A stretch of 64,000 nucleotides of DNA from NCBI GenBank assembly GCA_025738555.1, contig JAOVFP010000018.1, positions 1,550,001 to 1,614,000 on the forward strand, given 5' to 3'. The notes below the pieces were generated by a model, which was given only the letters and a program-made list of their open reading frames with translations, made no database searches and had not been told where the DNA came from. Both the position numbers and the translations under genes were made by a program. Shown here piece after piece: positions 25,051-37,723 of this stretch. The DNA is from Cyathus striatus (taxonomy: Eukaryota > Basidiomycota > Agaricomycetes > Agaricales > Nidulariaceae). Position 1 is the first letter of the stretch. Each line of letters begins with the position of its first letter.

Positions 25051-27278
25051 GATAGTTGAAAGAGTGGATGTGCTTGGGGGAAGGAAAGGAAAAATACATC
25101 TTAGGGTTAGAAGAAAGGCAAGGAAGCTATCTACCCAATGTGTCGACTTGGTGTCAACTAGCCCCAGTTTCATCAGGAAATACCTCACCAGCAAAATTAG
25201 TGAGACTAGTTAGCTTTAGTATCAATAAGGTCTACCCTTGTCTTAAGTTTACAAAAAAATACTTATTTAGGCTTAAGTATGTTTACAATTAGTATCATTT
25301 ACCAAGCTTTGATGTAGCATAAGTATAGGCAGTACTAATACCAGGCTCGATATCTCCTTATCCATATATATTTTTTCCATATTTTAATAGCAATTAGACA
25401 GAAAGGAATGACAATTTCTCTACTAGATGCTTTTTTACTGTAGAGTATAGAAATGACTTCACTGCTATAAATCCTTTTCCTTATGCATTAAATTAATTAT
25501 ATTTGTAATGTATTTTCAGGGAGGAAGTACATATGTGAAGTTAATAATTAATACATAGAAGTCAAATGGCAGCGCAAGGAAGATTGAGCTTCAAGGCAAG
25601 ATGCCCAGACTCCCAACTTCATAACTTGTTCATAACAACATTATTAAGTCATTTCAAACCCTGCCCTAGGCTCTCACATGATTTGCCATGTCAGCATGTC
25701 AACATGTTAACGTTTCAACCATTCTTCAACTTGAACCCAACCACCTGCTACACAACTGCTACCTCACTGCTACAACCCTCTGTATCTTGCTTACTGCTTC
25801 ACCCTCTGCCCCCAACCCCCTCCACCCACAACACTGCACACATCACTGCTCATTCCCCTCAGACACACCCGCCTATGCCAAATCATGCTCAATCACATCA
25901 CACCTCCTCCTTCTCATTCAGAAGCAATAAGCAGTCCATCAATGGCACTGCTGCTGTGTCTCAGCCCAACTGACACATTATGCTTATGTCCGTCAATCTT
26001 GAAGCTGGGGGCTTCAAGCAATGCTGCTGTGACTGTCTACCATAAATAGTGCTGAGGTGAGCAAATTACTGAGGATATTCTCCAAGATCATATATAGGAT
26101 ATATATGTTGTGACTTTCCATAGTCAGCCATGGAAGAGGTATTGGAGGCAATGCACTGGTATATGGGACATGCTGATTCGGTAATGTCATAGGTTTTAAT
26201 GGGCTTAGACCATGCTTACTTCTAGTATCATTATAGCTAACTTTACTAGCATGCCCCATTCAGAGATTCCTCACTGTCTCAGTGAGTTGCCTGTTTTATT
26301 ACAATTCTATCTTATTCTAACAGCTTACATTAATTATAGTTTTATTGGTTGTATGTTGTGGTGTTGTATATACCAGTTGGTTTTGTATTTTTGGCTGGGA
26401 AAGGTGTATGGCATTGGGTGCAGCAGTGTACAAGGCTATGGCTGGATGGATTAGTATAGGTGCTATGTTGCTATTGGTTTGTATGGTTGGGTAGTGTTGG
26501 ATTTTGTATAAGTTACTATGTAGTTCCATTTATGTCTTATTTCATATATGTCTTACTATTTAATGGTTTATTCTATTGTGTGTACATTTGGAGTGTTAGT
26601 GAATGAGCCTATTCAAAGTAATCTGATGCAAGCAAACAAGGAGCTAAATCTCATTTATGCCAGTTTAATATATCTTTTATACATGCTAATGCACCCCAAT
26701 AAGTTCAAATAAGTAGTTCAATAAGGAGGGGGGGAAACTTATTGAACTTATTTGACTTATGAACCTTATTTTGGCTATATTTTACTTTAAATGCCTTTAA
26801 ACAAGGCTTATTCTACTAGTTTTGTCATTGAGGTACTTCCTGATGTTTCCCAGCTCTAAGTTTTCCACAGCCGGCCGGACATCAACTGCCACCAAATAGC
26901 AGGGTGTGAAAGACTTGGGACTCGGGAGTAAATAATGTGCAAGTGATCCACGGGTCCACTTGACACTGATTATCCCCAAAATAGAAGAACGGTGTGATCA
27001 GACAACGTGTCAATATGGTAGAAGAGTGCTGGCAACTGAAAGTAGCAGGGAATGTGGAGGGAACAAATGACCTCGAATAAGTAAATGCTGTAGAATGGAG
27101 GAAAACCTTAACGTACTCTGCACACACTTTTGTCACTTGTGATCAATACCTCTATAATTCTACTGTATCCACCATATTTATATCGAATTCAAGAGTCAGG
27201 GGTCGGGGTTTTTCGCTAATGGCGCTCCAGAAAAGTATATCCATGTTAAGTCAACTGTAGGTAGATGTAGAGAGAAAA
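25051..27278. other. AT-rich intergenic region; no gene recognised
   Basis: Only short ORFs without recognisable domains, in CpG-poor DNA up to about 26.8 kb. It contains a compact inverted repeat at about 26,690-26,775, listed separately. Confidence 0.5.
26690..26775. repeat. Short perfect-looking hairpin element
   Basis: Two arms of about 35 bp (containing aagttcaaataag and its complement cttatttgacttatgaac) flank a G-rich spacer (gagggggggaaa). The folded length is under 90 bp. It could be a MITE remnant or an RNA hairpin; function unknown. Confidence 0.5.
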
Positions 27279-28880
27279 ATGAAAATGGGAAAAACAACAT
27301 CCACTGCTACGTCCAGTGCAGGGCAACGGGAAAAAGCAGGAAAGAGTGTAGCAACTCCGAGTAGGAACAAATCAGAATTACCTGTAAATCATGTGATGCT
27401 ACACATGGGAGATAAACAATGTCACCCACACAGTGTCAATATAAGCAAATATGTACTCTTATGTACGTGTTATTTTGTGTCACTTGGCAGTAGCCTCTTC
27501 ATTGCCACAGCTGCCAGCACTTGTCATTTTGTCACAAGTGCATCTTCACTTCTGCTGCCAGCGGGGCTCGAGTCCTCACTCTACCTCCGCTATGTCTTTC
27601 TCTCTCCTTGCCATTCGCTCTATCAAACGGACTTCATGAACCACATCCATATCTATCTTGAAGTCCAAGCGTTTCTGGAGCTTGGAGTGCAAAGTTTCCC
27701 AAAGACTTGGTGCGGATGTGCATTGCACTCGAGCTGGTGTCTTCCTATCAGAGGTTCGTGTTCAGCATATTCTATGTGCCTTTATTCCTAACTACATTAA
27801 TACTAAAGCATTCTGTGGTTTGGCCCTCACCGTCATCGACATGCGACCACTATGCTTCACACTGTGTGTCTCTCCCTGCCACACCCACTTCAAAGTCAAA
27901 GTGATATGCCAAATTCGGCTTCTCAAAGAGTTGATTAGGAACCCTCTTTTATCTCCATCCCACTTATTTCCGCTGCCATCTATGCCTCTTAGTCCAACAT
28001 TCCGATGATACCTGTGACTCGTGACCAAGAAGTGTATTGTGGAACACGCAGGATCATATCAGTGGAGGTTTCTTGTGCCGTATCATGTACAGGAATTGTA
28101 GGGGCTGTTGTGGAAGGGCGTCGAGGGATGAGGGCCAATAGCCGTGATAGGATAAAGAAGTTCTAGATTCCGTTCTAGCCGCCAACGCCTGTGTATATTG
28201 ATATGTTCTCTTTTCGTGTCACTTGCGAGGCGGCTGCTGATGTTGTCTCCTTCCAAGCGGGTCTAGCGGAAAGCCGTCTCCATTGAGTGTGCCCGTTTCG
28301 GTATGAGGATATGATATATGTGGTAGCTAGGGTCCGGAGGGAGGCATATATAATTTAGTAAGAGAAATTGATCATTGCGGTCAGGTCAGTAAGTTATTTA
28401 GCTCGGTACTTACATAGACGAAGGGCTATTCTTTGTGCTTTCCACCCTCTGGTCCCATTGATGTTGTAGTGTTTTATTAAATTTACGACAATATAAATAC
28501 AACTTTCAGCATTGACTTAATAAAGGTGAACTTGGATCAAGTATTGCAAAAAAAAAAAAACTGCATTTAGGTGGATGAAAAGTGGCGCAGACCAAGAAGT
28601 AGCGCGGGAGGAGCATAGTGAACTTGAGAAAGTGGCGCGCGCACCGAGAGCACGGCGCAGAGCATGCAAAAGGAGCGCGCGCGAATACCAAAAGATGGCG
28701 CCAGACATGCCTCTGAAGAGTAGCGCTACCGAGAAGAAGTGGCACGGGAAATGATTAAATGTGCGGTTTGAACGCCATAAATTTGGAAGGGTTTGCATAG
28801 GTTATTGGTGTCATGTTTGCGGGGAATGGATTAATGAGATTTTGATGTGCGGGGTACGTTCTCGGTGCGGTTGGGATACT
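27279..28880. other. CpG-containing intergenic region, no gene recognised
   Basis: Plus-strand frames of up to 170 codons exist (27,279-27,791) but show no domain and are interrupted in every extended frame. A poly-A tract at 28,548-28,560 precedes a purine- and GCGC-rich block (28,570-28,750) with several gtggcgc motifs. A decayed multi-exon gene is possible. Confidence 0.35.
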
Positions 28881-29556
28881 ACACTATGTAAGTTAGAGAA
28901 GAGGGGTAAATTATGTGTATGGAGAAGAGAATAAACGTACCAGATGCTGCCCAGGCAGCATCACGCTCGAATATAAATGGGAAGAGGATGTGCATAAGAC
29001 GTCCTATAGCGCATCTGAGTCTTGACCGGCCTGATCGGTGGCCATGGAATAACGATGTGGGATGCGCTTTCATCGATTCGTCGATGAATCACCGGCATCA
29101 CCCTTCTTTGCTTCGCACGCAACGCAGCAACCTCCTATAGTTCCACCTAATCCACGAGTTTGGAAGTAGCGGTTGGAGTAATAAGGACGATAAGGCGAGT
29201 TCATGGATAACGTCGTGAGACGGAGACACTGATAGCGTTTCCGCTCGAAGTTTCACAGAGAATTTTTAAGCCAGAGGCATGAAGGATTGGGATCATCGAT
29301 AGAAGGATTTGGGCCGCCTGGAGTCGTGGTAGTGGTTTGATTCGGCGTGGGAATACACCGTAAAGCGCCGCGAGCGATTCAATCTTCCCGGCGCTACTAG
29401 TACTAGACCCATGCACACCACCTCCACAGCTTGTGCGCAGCAGCCAGCATTCAGAGCTCCCTTCCAAGCTATCCGACTCTTCCCTTTCCCCTCAACGATA
29501 CCCTACCGTTTCTCGTCCTCAGACTCTGCAAACATATTCCATCTAATTTCGTCATC
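28881..29556 (+). promoter_or_regulatory. Conserved upstream region of MLKL-like gene P1
   Basis: This flank is conserved at 37,190-37,722 plus 38,120-38,230 (upstream of P2), and its second half is conserved at 52,570-52,870. The block catgcacaccacctcc...ttcagagctcccttccaagc lies 60-150 bp before the ATG and is probably the transcribed leader. Conservation among paralogues reflects segmental duplication. Which bases are regulatory cannot be read. Confidence 0.45.
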
Positions 29557-30514
29557 ATGCCTCGTGACAATGGAAAGACAATTCGTCGCCTCGAAGCCGC
29601 CCGCTTGCTCAATGACCTCCTTACCCAAATCACCAATGTGGTTCCTACGCTTCCTCATCCTATTAGCGCAATTTCGTCAACCACGGCAAAGATACTCGAG
29701 ATTGCATTGGTAACTCTTTTATCCACCAGTTAATTTGAATTCTACTAAATTGATTCTTGGACTGTTCTGCGAAACAAAGACGGTATCATGGAGCTCGCAA
29801 AGTCATGTCACGAAGTAACGACAATGGTTATCGATCGCACTGTCGCATCTCAATATACAGACTTGTTAGACGATATTGCGGAGCTTCAAGAGTATGATAT
29901 ATTTCATCTATTTTTTCTCATCTATGTACTAACGTGTTCTAGGGCTCTAAACGATATACAGTCAACGGTACAGAAATACACAAAGCGAAGGACATTCATG
30001 TCCATCCTAGCTGCGAACAGCGATAAAGAAGATATAATTCGGCGCCAGAAAAGAATGCAGCACATGTTAACGGTTTTCACGGCTGCTCGAGCAGCTGTAA
30101 CTCAGCAAGGTGTGGCTATGCTTCAGGAAAGCGCAGTCGATGCTCAGCAAGGCATAGCCATGCTTCGGGAAAATTCAGCCGTGATTCAGCAAACAGTGGT
30201 CGATACGAACAAAAAAGTTGATTTATTGGTACGTACAGCATCCTCTAGAGGACTACATTTAAAAATTGATATCGTTCTCTAGATCGTGTCTGCACTAGAG
30301 CCTACCATTCCCCGAAACAGCGACAAACCAGCTAACAAAAACAACGTAAGCGCCGTGTTATTTTAGAATCGCCGCCAAAAGCCTAACGGAATACTTACAG
30401 CAAACTTCACAGCAAGGACGGAGGCTGTTAATTTCGTATAAAACGCCTACCGGTATAGGGCCAGAAATAGCCTTCGCTGGTGTTTCGGCTTTTTTTTTTT
30501 TGATCCATCATTAA
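29557..30514 (+). CDS. P1: MLKL-like four-helix (4HB) protein, five exons, possibly splice-damaged
   Basis: Exons by comparison with P2: 29,557-29,709, 29,761-29,891, 29,943-30,228, 30,283-30,345 and 30,401-30,514. The product has an RNKDGIMELAKSCHEV helix, a second helix DIAELQEALNDIQSTVQKY, then basic KRR and a segment NSDKEDIIRRQKRMQHML. This order matches the fungal MLKL-like N-terminal domain, a helical bundle that in relatives permeabilises membranes or forms the N-terminus of NLRs. A coiled-coil-like tail with QQGVAML repeats follows, then a short conserved C-terminus (PTGIGPEIAFAGVSAFFF). No NACHT or kinase domain follows. The first intron lacks AG at the expected acceptor (it ends in tgg at 29,760 where P2 has cag), so normal splicing may be lost. 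Role in cell death is inferred from the family. Confidence 0.55.
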
Positions 30515-30561
30515 TCGGTGGGGAATCCCCTCCAAATCCCCTCCTTTACTGATTACTTATT

Positions 30562-30822
30562 GAGACAAACGTCAACAAATACACGTTGGATCTGTGGCTC
30601 GCTCAAGGCCCGTTATCTGCACACCAACTGCACACTTTCGCTGTAGCAGGAAAGCTATTGTACTCGTAGTAAGTTACATTGACTCACTCAAGACTCACCC
30701 TCTTATTTCAAATTTTTGAACATATTTTAAACCAGGAATCTTGCCTCCGAGTTGCATTCATTTAGGCGCGCATTCGAGAATCCGCCTTTAACCGGAATTC
30801 AGCAGGCTTCAATGGCATAACG
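30562..30822 (+). pseudogene. Possible 3' exons associated with P1
   Basis: A short open segment starting near 30,562 (protein-like, containing DLWLAQGPLSAHQLHTFAVAG) runs to a TAG at 30,667. A GTAAGT donor at 30,669 and a CAG acceptor at 30,735 then lead to a second open segment with an RRAFENPPLTG motif. It may be a further exon pair of P1 or a separate gene remnant. I do not recognise the domain. Confidence 0.3.
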
Positions 30823-31054
30823 GACTATTCCGACTCTGATGAGACTTCTAGAATAAAACTGGTGCTGTATAATGACATTACCCAGCTTCCTTTTCAATCT
30901 GACAGGCATAGTATTTCGAGTTCTTCTGTATTGCCATGAGGTTTACAGCATTTGCTTTCTGAGCGTCTATACTCCCAGCCCGCTTCTTCCTACCATTCCT
31001 TCCTCACACTAACGTCCTCATTACCTGTTCATCATTCAATCACTTCATTTCACC

Positions 31055-31205
31055 ATGCCAAGAGACAAACCAAAGACTACTCGCCTCCTAGAATCTACCC
31101 GTACCATCGTCGATCTCATTGCTCAACTCACTAATGTAGTCCCACCACTTCCTCATCCATTGAGCACAGTTTCATCAGCCACTGTGAAGATATTTGAGAT
31201 CTCAA
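31055..31205 (+). pseudogene. P3: exon-1-only remnant of the MLKL-like family
   Basis: ATG at 31,055 starts a segment colinear with exon 1 of P1 and P2 (MPRDKPKTTRLLEST..., then NVVPPLPHPLS and SSATVKIFEI). Homology stops exactly where exon 1 ends in the other copies, and unrelated degenerate tandem repeats follow. The leader at about 30,960-31,050 is also similar. It is therefore a truncated copy, either cut by recombination or overwritten by the repeat array. A 49-50 residue helical peptide could still be made. Confidence 0.6.
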
Positions 31206-32400
31206 AAGAGAATAAGAAAAGAAAAAAATCCAAGCATAGCAAAGTTGATTATGGCAATCAACAACTGGATATTACAGTCAAGTCATCGTGCTTTGACACT
31301 CTATGACGCAAACACCTTGATTAGCACGTCAACAAAAGTAATAAACGACCAAAGCCATGTGTTTAAAGAAGTATCTGAGCCAGCCACCCCAATCGGATCA
31401 CTCACTAAGTATATCTAACATTGATAGTGTAGATCAGGGAATTTTCCTGCACCTCATAACATTTTAGATCACATGTAGCTACTTCAGTACAATTACTTAC
31501 TCCTTCTTTAATTCAAGTTTGCTTTACCCCACTTTTAATTTCTCTCGCGAATTCACTATGATCCTGGTGGGATAGACAGACATCTTCCCGCTCGCATTTC
31601 TTTGTCTGAAGATACTGTCATCCGAGTATCTTCTTCCATAATAGATAGAAAGCATAAAAAAGAATAGAACATAATGAATATCCCAATGTGCCAATGAACG
31701 ACTATGTATTGGTTAAGTACATAATTACCGTTAAGTCATTGCTCCTTAATATATCTAACAGAAACAGTGTGACTAGTATGCCAATAAAAATTAAAGCAGT
31801 CATAATTTGCAGTATGGTATGAGCCAGCCACTTCATAGAATCGCTCACTGAGCAACGGGCATATCTAACCTCGATATGTAGGAAATACAAGGGAAAAAAG
31901 AAGAACTGACGCTCCTAGCACGCCAATCAGTGACTGGTTACTGGATAAGTATTACCGCGAAGCCATTGCGCCTTGGTGTATCCAACAGAAACAGTGTGTA
32001 TAACACGTCAACAAAAGTTGAGAAGTCAAGTGAGCATCGCTCAGTAAGTATAGCAAACTCAATAGAAAGAAAGCACATAAAAAGGAAAGAAAAAAAACAC
32101 CGCAGCAGTGCCAGTACTCATTAAATTTAATCAATGACAATCGATGGTTGGGTACCGTTAAGTCATTGTATGTTGGCTAACAGAAGCTGCACTCAGAATG
32201 TCTAAAACTCGTTAGATAGAACTCGAAGTATGGGAAAGGGGAAGAAATAAACCCTATGAAAATTTTGCTTTGAAGTATCATGGCAACCGACTATTGGATC
32301 TTGACGTACATACAACCGCTAAGTCAATGTGCCTTGAAAGTCATTAGCAGATATATAAACCTTTAATGAAAAGCAAGCTTTAAAACCCACACACATACAA
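31206..32400. repeat. Degenerate short tandem repeats, block 1
   Basis: A motif close to caatgactgggtact...accgttaagtcattgcgccttg recurs about every 150-230 bp (for example near 31,695, 31,925, 32,131 and 32,281). It is separated by agctcactgagcatatctaac-like segments. Copies are highly diverged. No coding potential. Confidence 0.6.
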
Positions 32401-33885
32401 AAGGCATTAAATAGAGCTAACACACATGTATCTAAATGCAACACAAACACATCTAACTTTTCGCATAATACCAAAACAACTATATAACAAGAAACAAAAT
32501 AACATACAGTGAGACACGAGTATATGGCTACAATTTAAAAACGAAACAAGACATGAGAAGCTAAAGCTACAGTTTACGTATAATACATGAAAAAATGAAA
32601 ACAAGATGAAGTCATAACGCAAAAAAAAAACACAAAAAAACGAAAGAGAAAACAAAAAACCTACGCATGAACAGAATAATCCTGATACTCCCCCCACAGC
32701 CAGCCACCCCAGGAGTGCACCACGAATTCTCAAAAACCCTACTCGCCTCTTGTCCGCCATATTCCGCCCATCGCACCCCATATACCTCTGTGCATACATA
32801 TCATTCTCGACCTGCCGCTACGGGTGGTCGTACGACCACGCAGAATCGAACATTACAGCTGTGGGAATCACCGGTGCTGGAGCAAGGACTTGTTGCTGGG
32901 GGACGGGATGCCACTGGGATTCGATGGGCTCGGGAAAACAGAAGTACGCTGTACTCCCTGCGCTTTCCCCCATCTTCCGACATTCCCGTGCTCGGACATC
33001 CTTCCAGATCGAGGGCAGTGGTTATCTGGGTCAAAAACTGTTACACATGTACTATCGTACGAGTTTGCCGGAGTCGTACTGTACGTATCGGGAGAGTATG
33101 TTCCATATCGTGCGAAGCCTGGACTGGGAAAGAGGAAGAACGAGGTCGTTTATTGTTCCGAAGATTGATTGAGCGGAGTGGTGGGGCGTCGTAGGAGTGC
33201 GAATAGGAGAAAGAGAGCTGGAGCAGTTAGTGAGGCCGGGGTCGAGGGATCTACCTGCTTCTGGGAGCGGGTCCATTTGGAAGTGCATTCCACTTGCATC
33301 CTGCAGGTGAGGGGGGGAAAGGGGTAGGGAAGAGTGGGAGGTTGCGCACTTGGTCTGCGGAAGCCGAATGTGTAAGGTTTATATGCGCTTGAAAGGCATC
33401 TGAAGAACTGTTGTGTAGGTTGAAGGAATAGAACGGAACGAAAGACAATGTTTCTACCGAAACCTGCCGGGGGACATTTGAGCCTGGTCACCTATGTGGA
33501 ATGTCGATGAACCATAGACGCACTCATCCAATCAAGCTCAAGATCCAACACCGCCTGCGCAAAATCATCCCCCTTCTTCCTCTCCAACAACAACTACGCT
33601 ACCTCCTCACGCCATCGGTGGAGTCCGCGTAGGCTTAAGGCGAATGGTATTTCTGAGTGTAAGGGCGGGGTGGAGCATTTTCATGCCTTTGCTGGTGATA
33701 CTGTTTGTTGTCGGAGTGTGAAGGGCTGTGAGGGGTACAGGAAGAGAGACTGGGGACGAGGGAAGACCGCTGCAGGTCCGTGCGTTTATAGTGACGTGAT
33801 GGCATTGTTGTCATGTTGGGGCTTGTGGCAAAAAAAATGTCCCACGTTTCACCACATTGTCATTAGTATGTCATTATCAGTCATC
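32401..33885 (-). repeat. Dispersed repeat family R2, long copy b
   Basis: Colinear with 35,270-37,190: it starts with an aactatataacaagaaa/gagtatatg block, then cctacgcatga...cctgacactc, and later shares the ccatttg and ggtctg(c/t)ggaagcc motifs. Plus and minus strands both have open frames up to 175 codons that overlap each other. The minus strand carries fragments comparable to the ORF at 36,562-36,978. It interrupts the tandem repeat block. Confidence 0.55.
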
Positions 33886-35265
33886 CCCCACTTCGATGGG
33901 ATCTCTCACTGAACATAGCTAAACTCGACACGTATAAATCACAGGAAAAGGGAAAATAAAGAGTTAACAGCCACCGCCTCCCAGGTATGACAGTCAACAA
34001 CTTGTCAACAGCTGGAGTAGTACTACCGTCAAGTCGTCGTGCCGATAAGTAAACTGTCAAACAGCATCGTTAGCATGCCAACTAAAAGTTAAGGTCAACT
34101 TGATAGATAGAAAGTGTAAGGATAAAGGAGAATGGAAGAGTGTTACCGTTATTGATGATAGTAATCAACGACTGGGTATTACCAGTGCCATTAAGCCACT
34201 GTGCCATGACAGTCATAAACAGACACAGCTCACCGAGCATATCTAAACTCAATACATAGAAAATATACAGGAGAAAGAAAAGTAATACGCAGACAAATTC
34301 TTGAGGAGTTATGGCAATCAAACAACTGGGTACTGGATAAAGCCGTATAGTACCATTAGACTTAGTATGAGCCAGCCACTTCAATCGGATTGATTTCTCA
34401 ATGAGAATGTCCAAATGCGATACTTAGGAGGCATAATAAAAACAACAGAAAGAGTGTCTTCTACTTATAATAAATTACATATCATTAAGTCACTGTACCT
34501 TGAAGGTCATTAATAGAAACGGCTCACTGGGCATATCTAAAACTTACATAACACAAGAAACCAAAGTAGTAATTTATAAGCAACAATAGCAGACTACAAC
34601 GGCATACTACCATTAAGTCATTGCGCCTTGAAAAGTTATCAATGTAAACATCGTGATTAGTACGCTAACAAAAAGTTGAGAACTCAAAGTGAGCATAAAT
34701 AAACTCAATAAATAGAAAAAGGCGTTTAACTGTACAGGCCTTCGCAAATGACAACCAATGACTGGGTACTGTTAAGTCAGTGTTCCATGGCTAACAGAAA
34801 CAGCTCACTGAGCATATCTAACTTCGATACATGGAAATTGTAGTAAGAAAAAGAAAAGAAATAAGCATAATCATTCCGACTTGATGGCATTGAACCAATG
34901 ATTGTGTAGATAAGTACATCAGTCCCACTGATTAATTGTGCCCTGACGGTCTTTAATGTAAACAGTGTGATTGTACAGTACATCGACACTTAGAGAGCAC
35001 AAGAAGAAAAGAAAAGAAAAGAAAAGAAAAATGACCTTTTCTGTGCTTCTGAATCATAACATGGCATTCAATGACTGGGTACAGGATGAGTGAATACATT
35101 GACATACCGTTGAGTTAACGCACCTTGACAATACTTCAACGTAACCAGCGCGATTAGTACTTACGTTTACTGAAAGTAAAGAAGTCAACACAAAGTACAC
35201 GCCATTGAATATTGAATCCTCATTGACATGGCCTCACGAACTAAGAACCAATCCAAAAAATACGT
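33886..35265. repeat. Degenerate short tandem repeats, block 2
   Basis: Same family as 31,206-32,400, with recognisable units near 33,990, 34,162, 34,313, 34,585, 34,748, 34,886 and 35,060 (spacing about 140-270 bp). Includes a short microsatellite aagaaaagaaaagaaaag near 35,005. No gene. Confidence 0.65.
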
Positions 35266-37189
35266 TTACAAAAACATATTAAACAAAGCTACACATTCAA
35301 GCATCTAGCCAAAACGCAAACATCTAACTTTGCATAATAATAAAAAACTATATAACAAGAAAAGAACATATGATGAGACGAGAGTATATGATTAGACTTT
35401 TAAAACAATATGAGACTGGGAAAAGCTAAAGCTACAGTTGAGATACGACATATGATATATGAAACTTCCCAGATATGTAAGATATGTTCCAACATTGCAG
35501 ATAGTTCAAAATATTTGACGATGGGGCATTTTGTGAATGCTGACGCTGAGGTAGTATCAGTACGAGCTATTAGAGCTACACGTGACACATTTGTGTAGCC
35601 ATAAATAAATAAATAAACATAGAAAGGCGTAAGGTGTAAATATGTAACAAGAAAGAACATAAAGTAAGAGACAGTATTATAGCTACACCTTGGGGACGAG
35701 ACAAGAAAGAGAGAGATGGCAGGCTAAAGCTACAGTTGAGGATATGATATAATACGCAAGACGAGATTAGTGGGTATACTCAGCGAACAAAAATTCCGCC
35801 AAAGCGCATCCTACGCATGAAAATCCTGACACTCGGGTCCAACAATTACCCCAGCAGAACACCACAACCCCCCAAAGCGCAACTCATCTCTGCTTCGTGT
35901 CCATACTCCCCTCCATACTCTACATACTCCTGCTGTGCGCACATACCGTCGAAGGTAGAACGACCGGGCATTATCAAACACGACGGCCGCAACGTTACGA
36001 GGACGAGAGCGAGTACCCGAACGTGAGATTGGGATTCAGTGGGTCCACGGGAACTATAGCACACCGTACCCCCAGAACACCCCAACCCCTTCCCACTCCC
36101 GTGCTCAACCATCCGTCCAGGGCCCAGGAAAAGGACTGTCAGAATCAACCAGACGTCGTAGGTGTACTAGAGCACAAATCCACAGGCGTAGCTCACGCAT
36201 CAGACGAATACAGTCCATATCCTGTGCCGCCTGCAACGGCGAGATGGATTGAGAGATGGGTAGGATAAGGCCACGCTCGAATAGGTTTATATTCGCTTCC
36301 ATCGACTATGGTGAGGAGCGCCGAGGGTATGTGGGGTATGTGGGTATGTGGGTGTCCTGAAACATTGAGGAACCTGGAGTCGAACAAAGGGGGATCTGCT
36401 TCTGGGGGACGGTCCTAGTCCATTTGCAGGTAGGTACATACCCCGTTGTCGTTACTGGAGTCCGCCGAACTTGAAGTGACTGTGGACAGGGAAGAGAGGG
36501 AGGTTATCAGAACTGTCAGAGCGCTGGTCACTTGGTCTGTGGAAGCCAGATGTGTAGGGATCTATGGGGACAGGTCGAATCTCATGAAGGATGCCGGAGA
36601 AACTGGATCTAGGTATGTTGGAGGAATGGGACGGAGCCTGGAGGGAAGGGAAATGTTCCCGTAAGCACCATACGGTCTCTGAGGGGAACCATACCCCAAA
36701 GACTCGCCCTCATCCAATACAACCGGCGCCAGCTCATCCCCCTTCTTCCCCACCAACAAATGCAACTGCGCAACCTCCTCGCGTCCTTTCATCCTCCACA
36801 CTAACCCCGTCTGAAACCATAGCGCTGCTACAGCTTCCCATGTTCCTCTTTGACAGCCTTGGCGCGGCAGTTCCATATCTTCTACTTGTGGGTCGGTGAA
36901 AGCTTCCGCGAGCAGCTCCCTATGATCTTGGAAAAGGGGCGATGGTTCCCAGGGCATGTTTCTGACGTATAATGACAACGCAGAAATGCAGGGACGCGTA
37001 TGGAGGGCATGGGATGTATCGTTGGCTGCGCCTCTCTACTTGGGAGTTGGTGTTTTCATGAGTGGGAGGAGGGGGGAAAGAGGAGGACAAAGGGGGATGT
37101 GAGACATTCGGAATCGAAGAGTCTGCGTAGATTATTGGCATTGTGTTGGGTGCGTAGGAGTGAGAATACTGCGTTGTGTACGATAGAGA
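35266..37189 (-). repeat. Dispersed repeat family R2, long copy c
   Basis: Direct duplicate of 32,401-33,885 with a partly doubled start (35,270-35,400 and 35,600-35,760 resemble each other). It carries the longest R2 open frame, annotated below. Confidence 0.6.
36562..36978 (-). CDS. Hypothetical protein in R2 repeat
   Basis: 138-codon frame on the minus strand with an ATG start. Protein-like features are a GREEVAQL segment followed by KKGDELAPVVLDEGE. The same DNA block is present, with stops or shifts, at about 33,520-33,640 and 24,880-25,000, so the frame seems to be the least decayed copy of a repeated gene. I do not recognise a family and see no signal peptide or transmembrane span. 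It may be one exon of a longer gene or a chance frame in repeat DNA. Confidence 0.35.
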   Translation of the reverse strand: MSLYVRNMPWEPSPLFQDHRELLAEAFTDPQVEDMELPRQGCQRGTWEAVAALWFQTGLVWRMKGREEVAQLHLLVGKKGDELAPVVLDEGESLGYGSPQRPYGAYGNISLPSRLRPIPPTYLDPVSPASFMRFDLSP

Positions 37190-37722
37190 AGGGTTTCAGA
37201 TAATGTATGTGGGGATGAGAAGGAGCGTACGGGCTAAGTAGCATCACGCTCGAAAGTTGATGGGAAAGGGGAGTGCGAGAGACGTCCCATAGCCCATCCG
37301 ACCATGATCTACACTACGATTGTGGTGCGTGGTCATCGATTCGTCACCCTTCTGCGCCTTCAAATCCAACGATGCACCCTCCTGATACCAGCATTCTTAC
37401 TCCATGCTCTTGGAAGAAATCGTTGGGTTAGAACTTCTTATCTTCCATCTTCACATTTTTATCTATCCTCAGAGTCTCCTGCTTAGAAAGAGTTGACGTT
37501 AAAGTCGCGATGGATAAAGATTCAGGGTACTCACGAGCAGGAAAGTCCTTCTAGGGTGGAGAAATGGTGTTCGCTTCCAACCACCTAACGACGATAACAC
37601 GGGTTCATCGATATCGGCATGAAATGAAGATTTTGGTGGCGGATAGAAACATAGTACTGCTCGATCTTTAACAGAGAGTTTTGAAAGTCTAGGGAAGGGA
37701 TTGAGATCATCGATGGAAGGAG
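37190..37722 (+). promoter_or_regulatory. Upstream region of P2 (distal part, displaced by insertions)
   Basis: Matches the upstream region of P1 (28,900-29,300). In P2 it is separated from the gene by two inserted elements (37,724-38,118 and 38,231-40,496), putting about 2.7 kb of foreign DNA between distal flank and ATG. Confidence 0.5.
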
Positions 37723-37723
37723 T

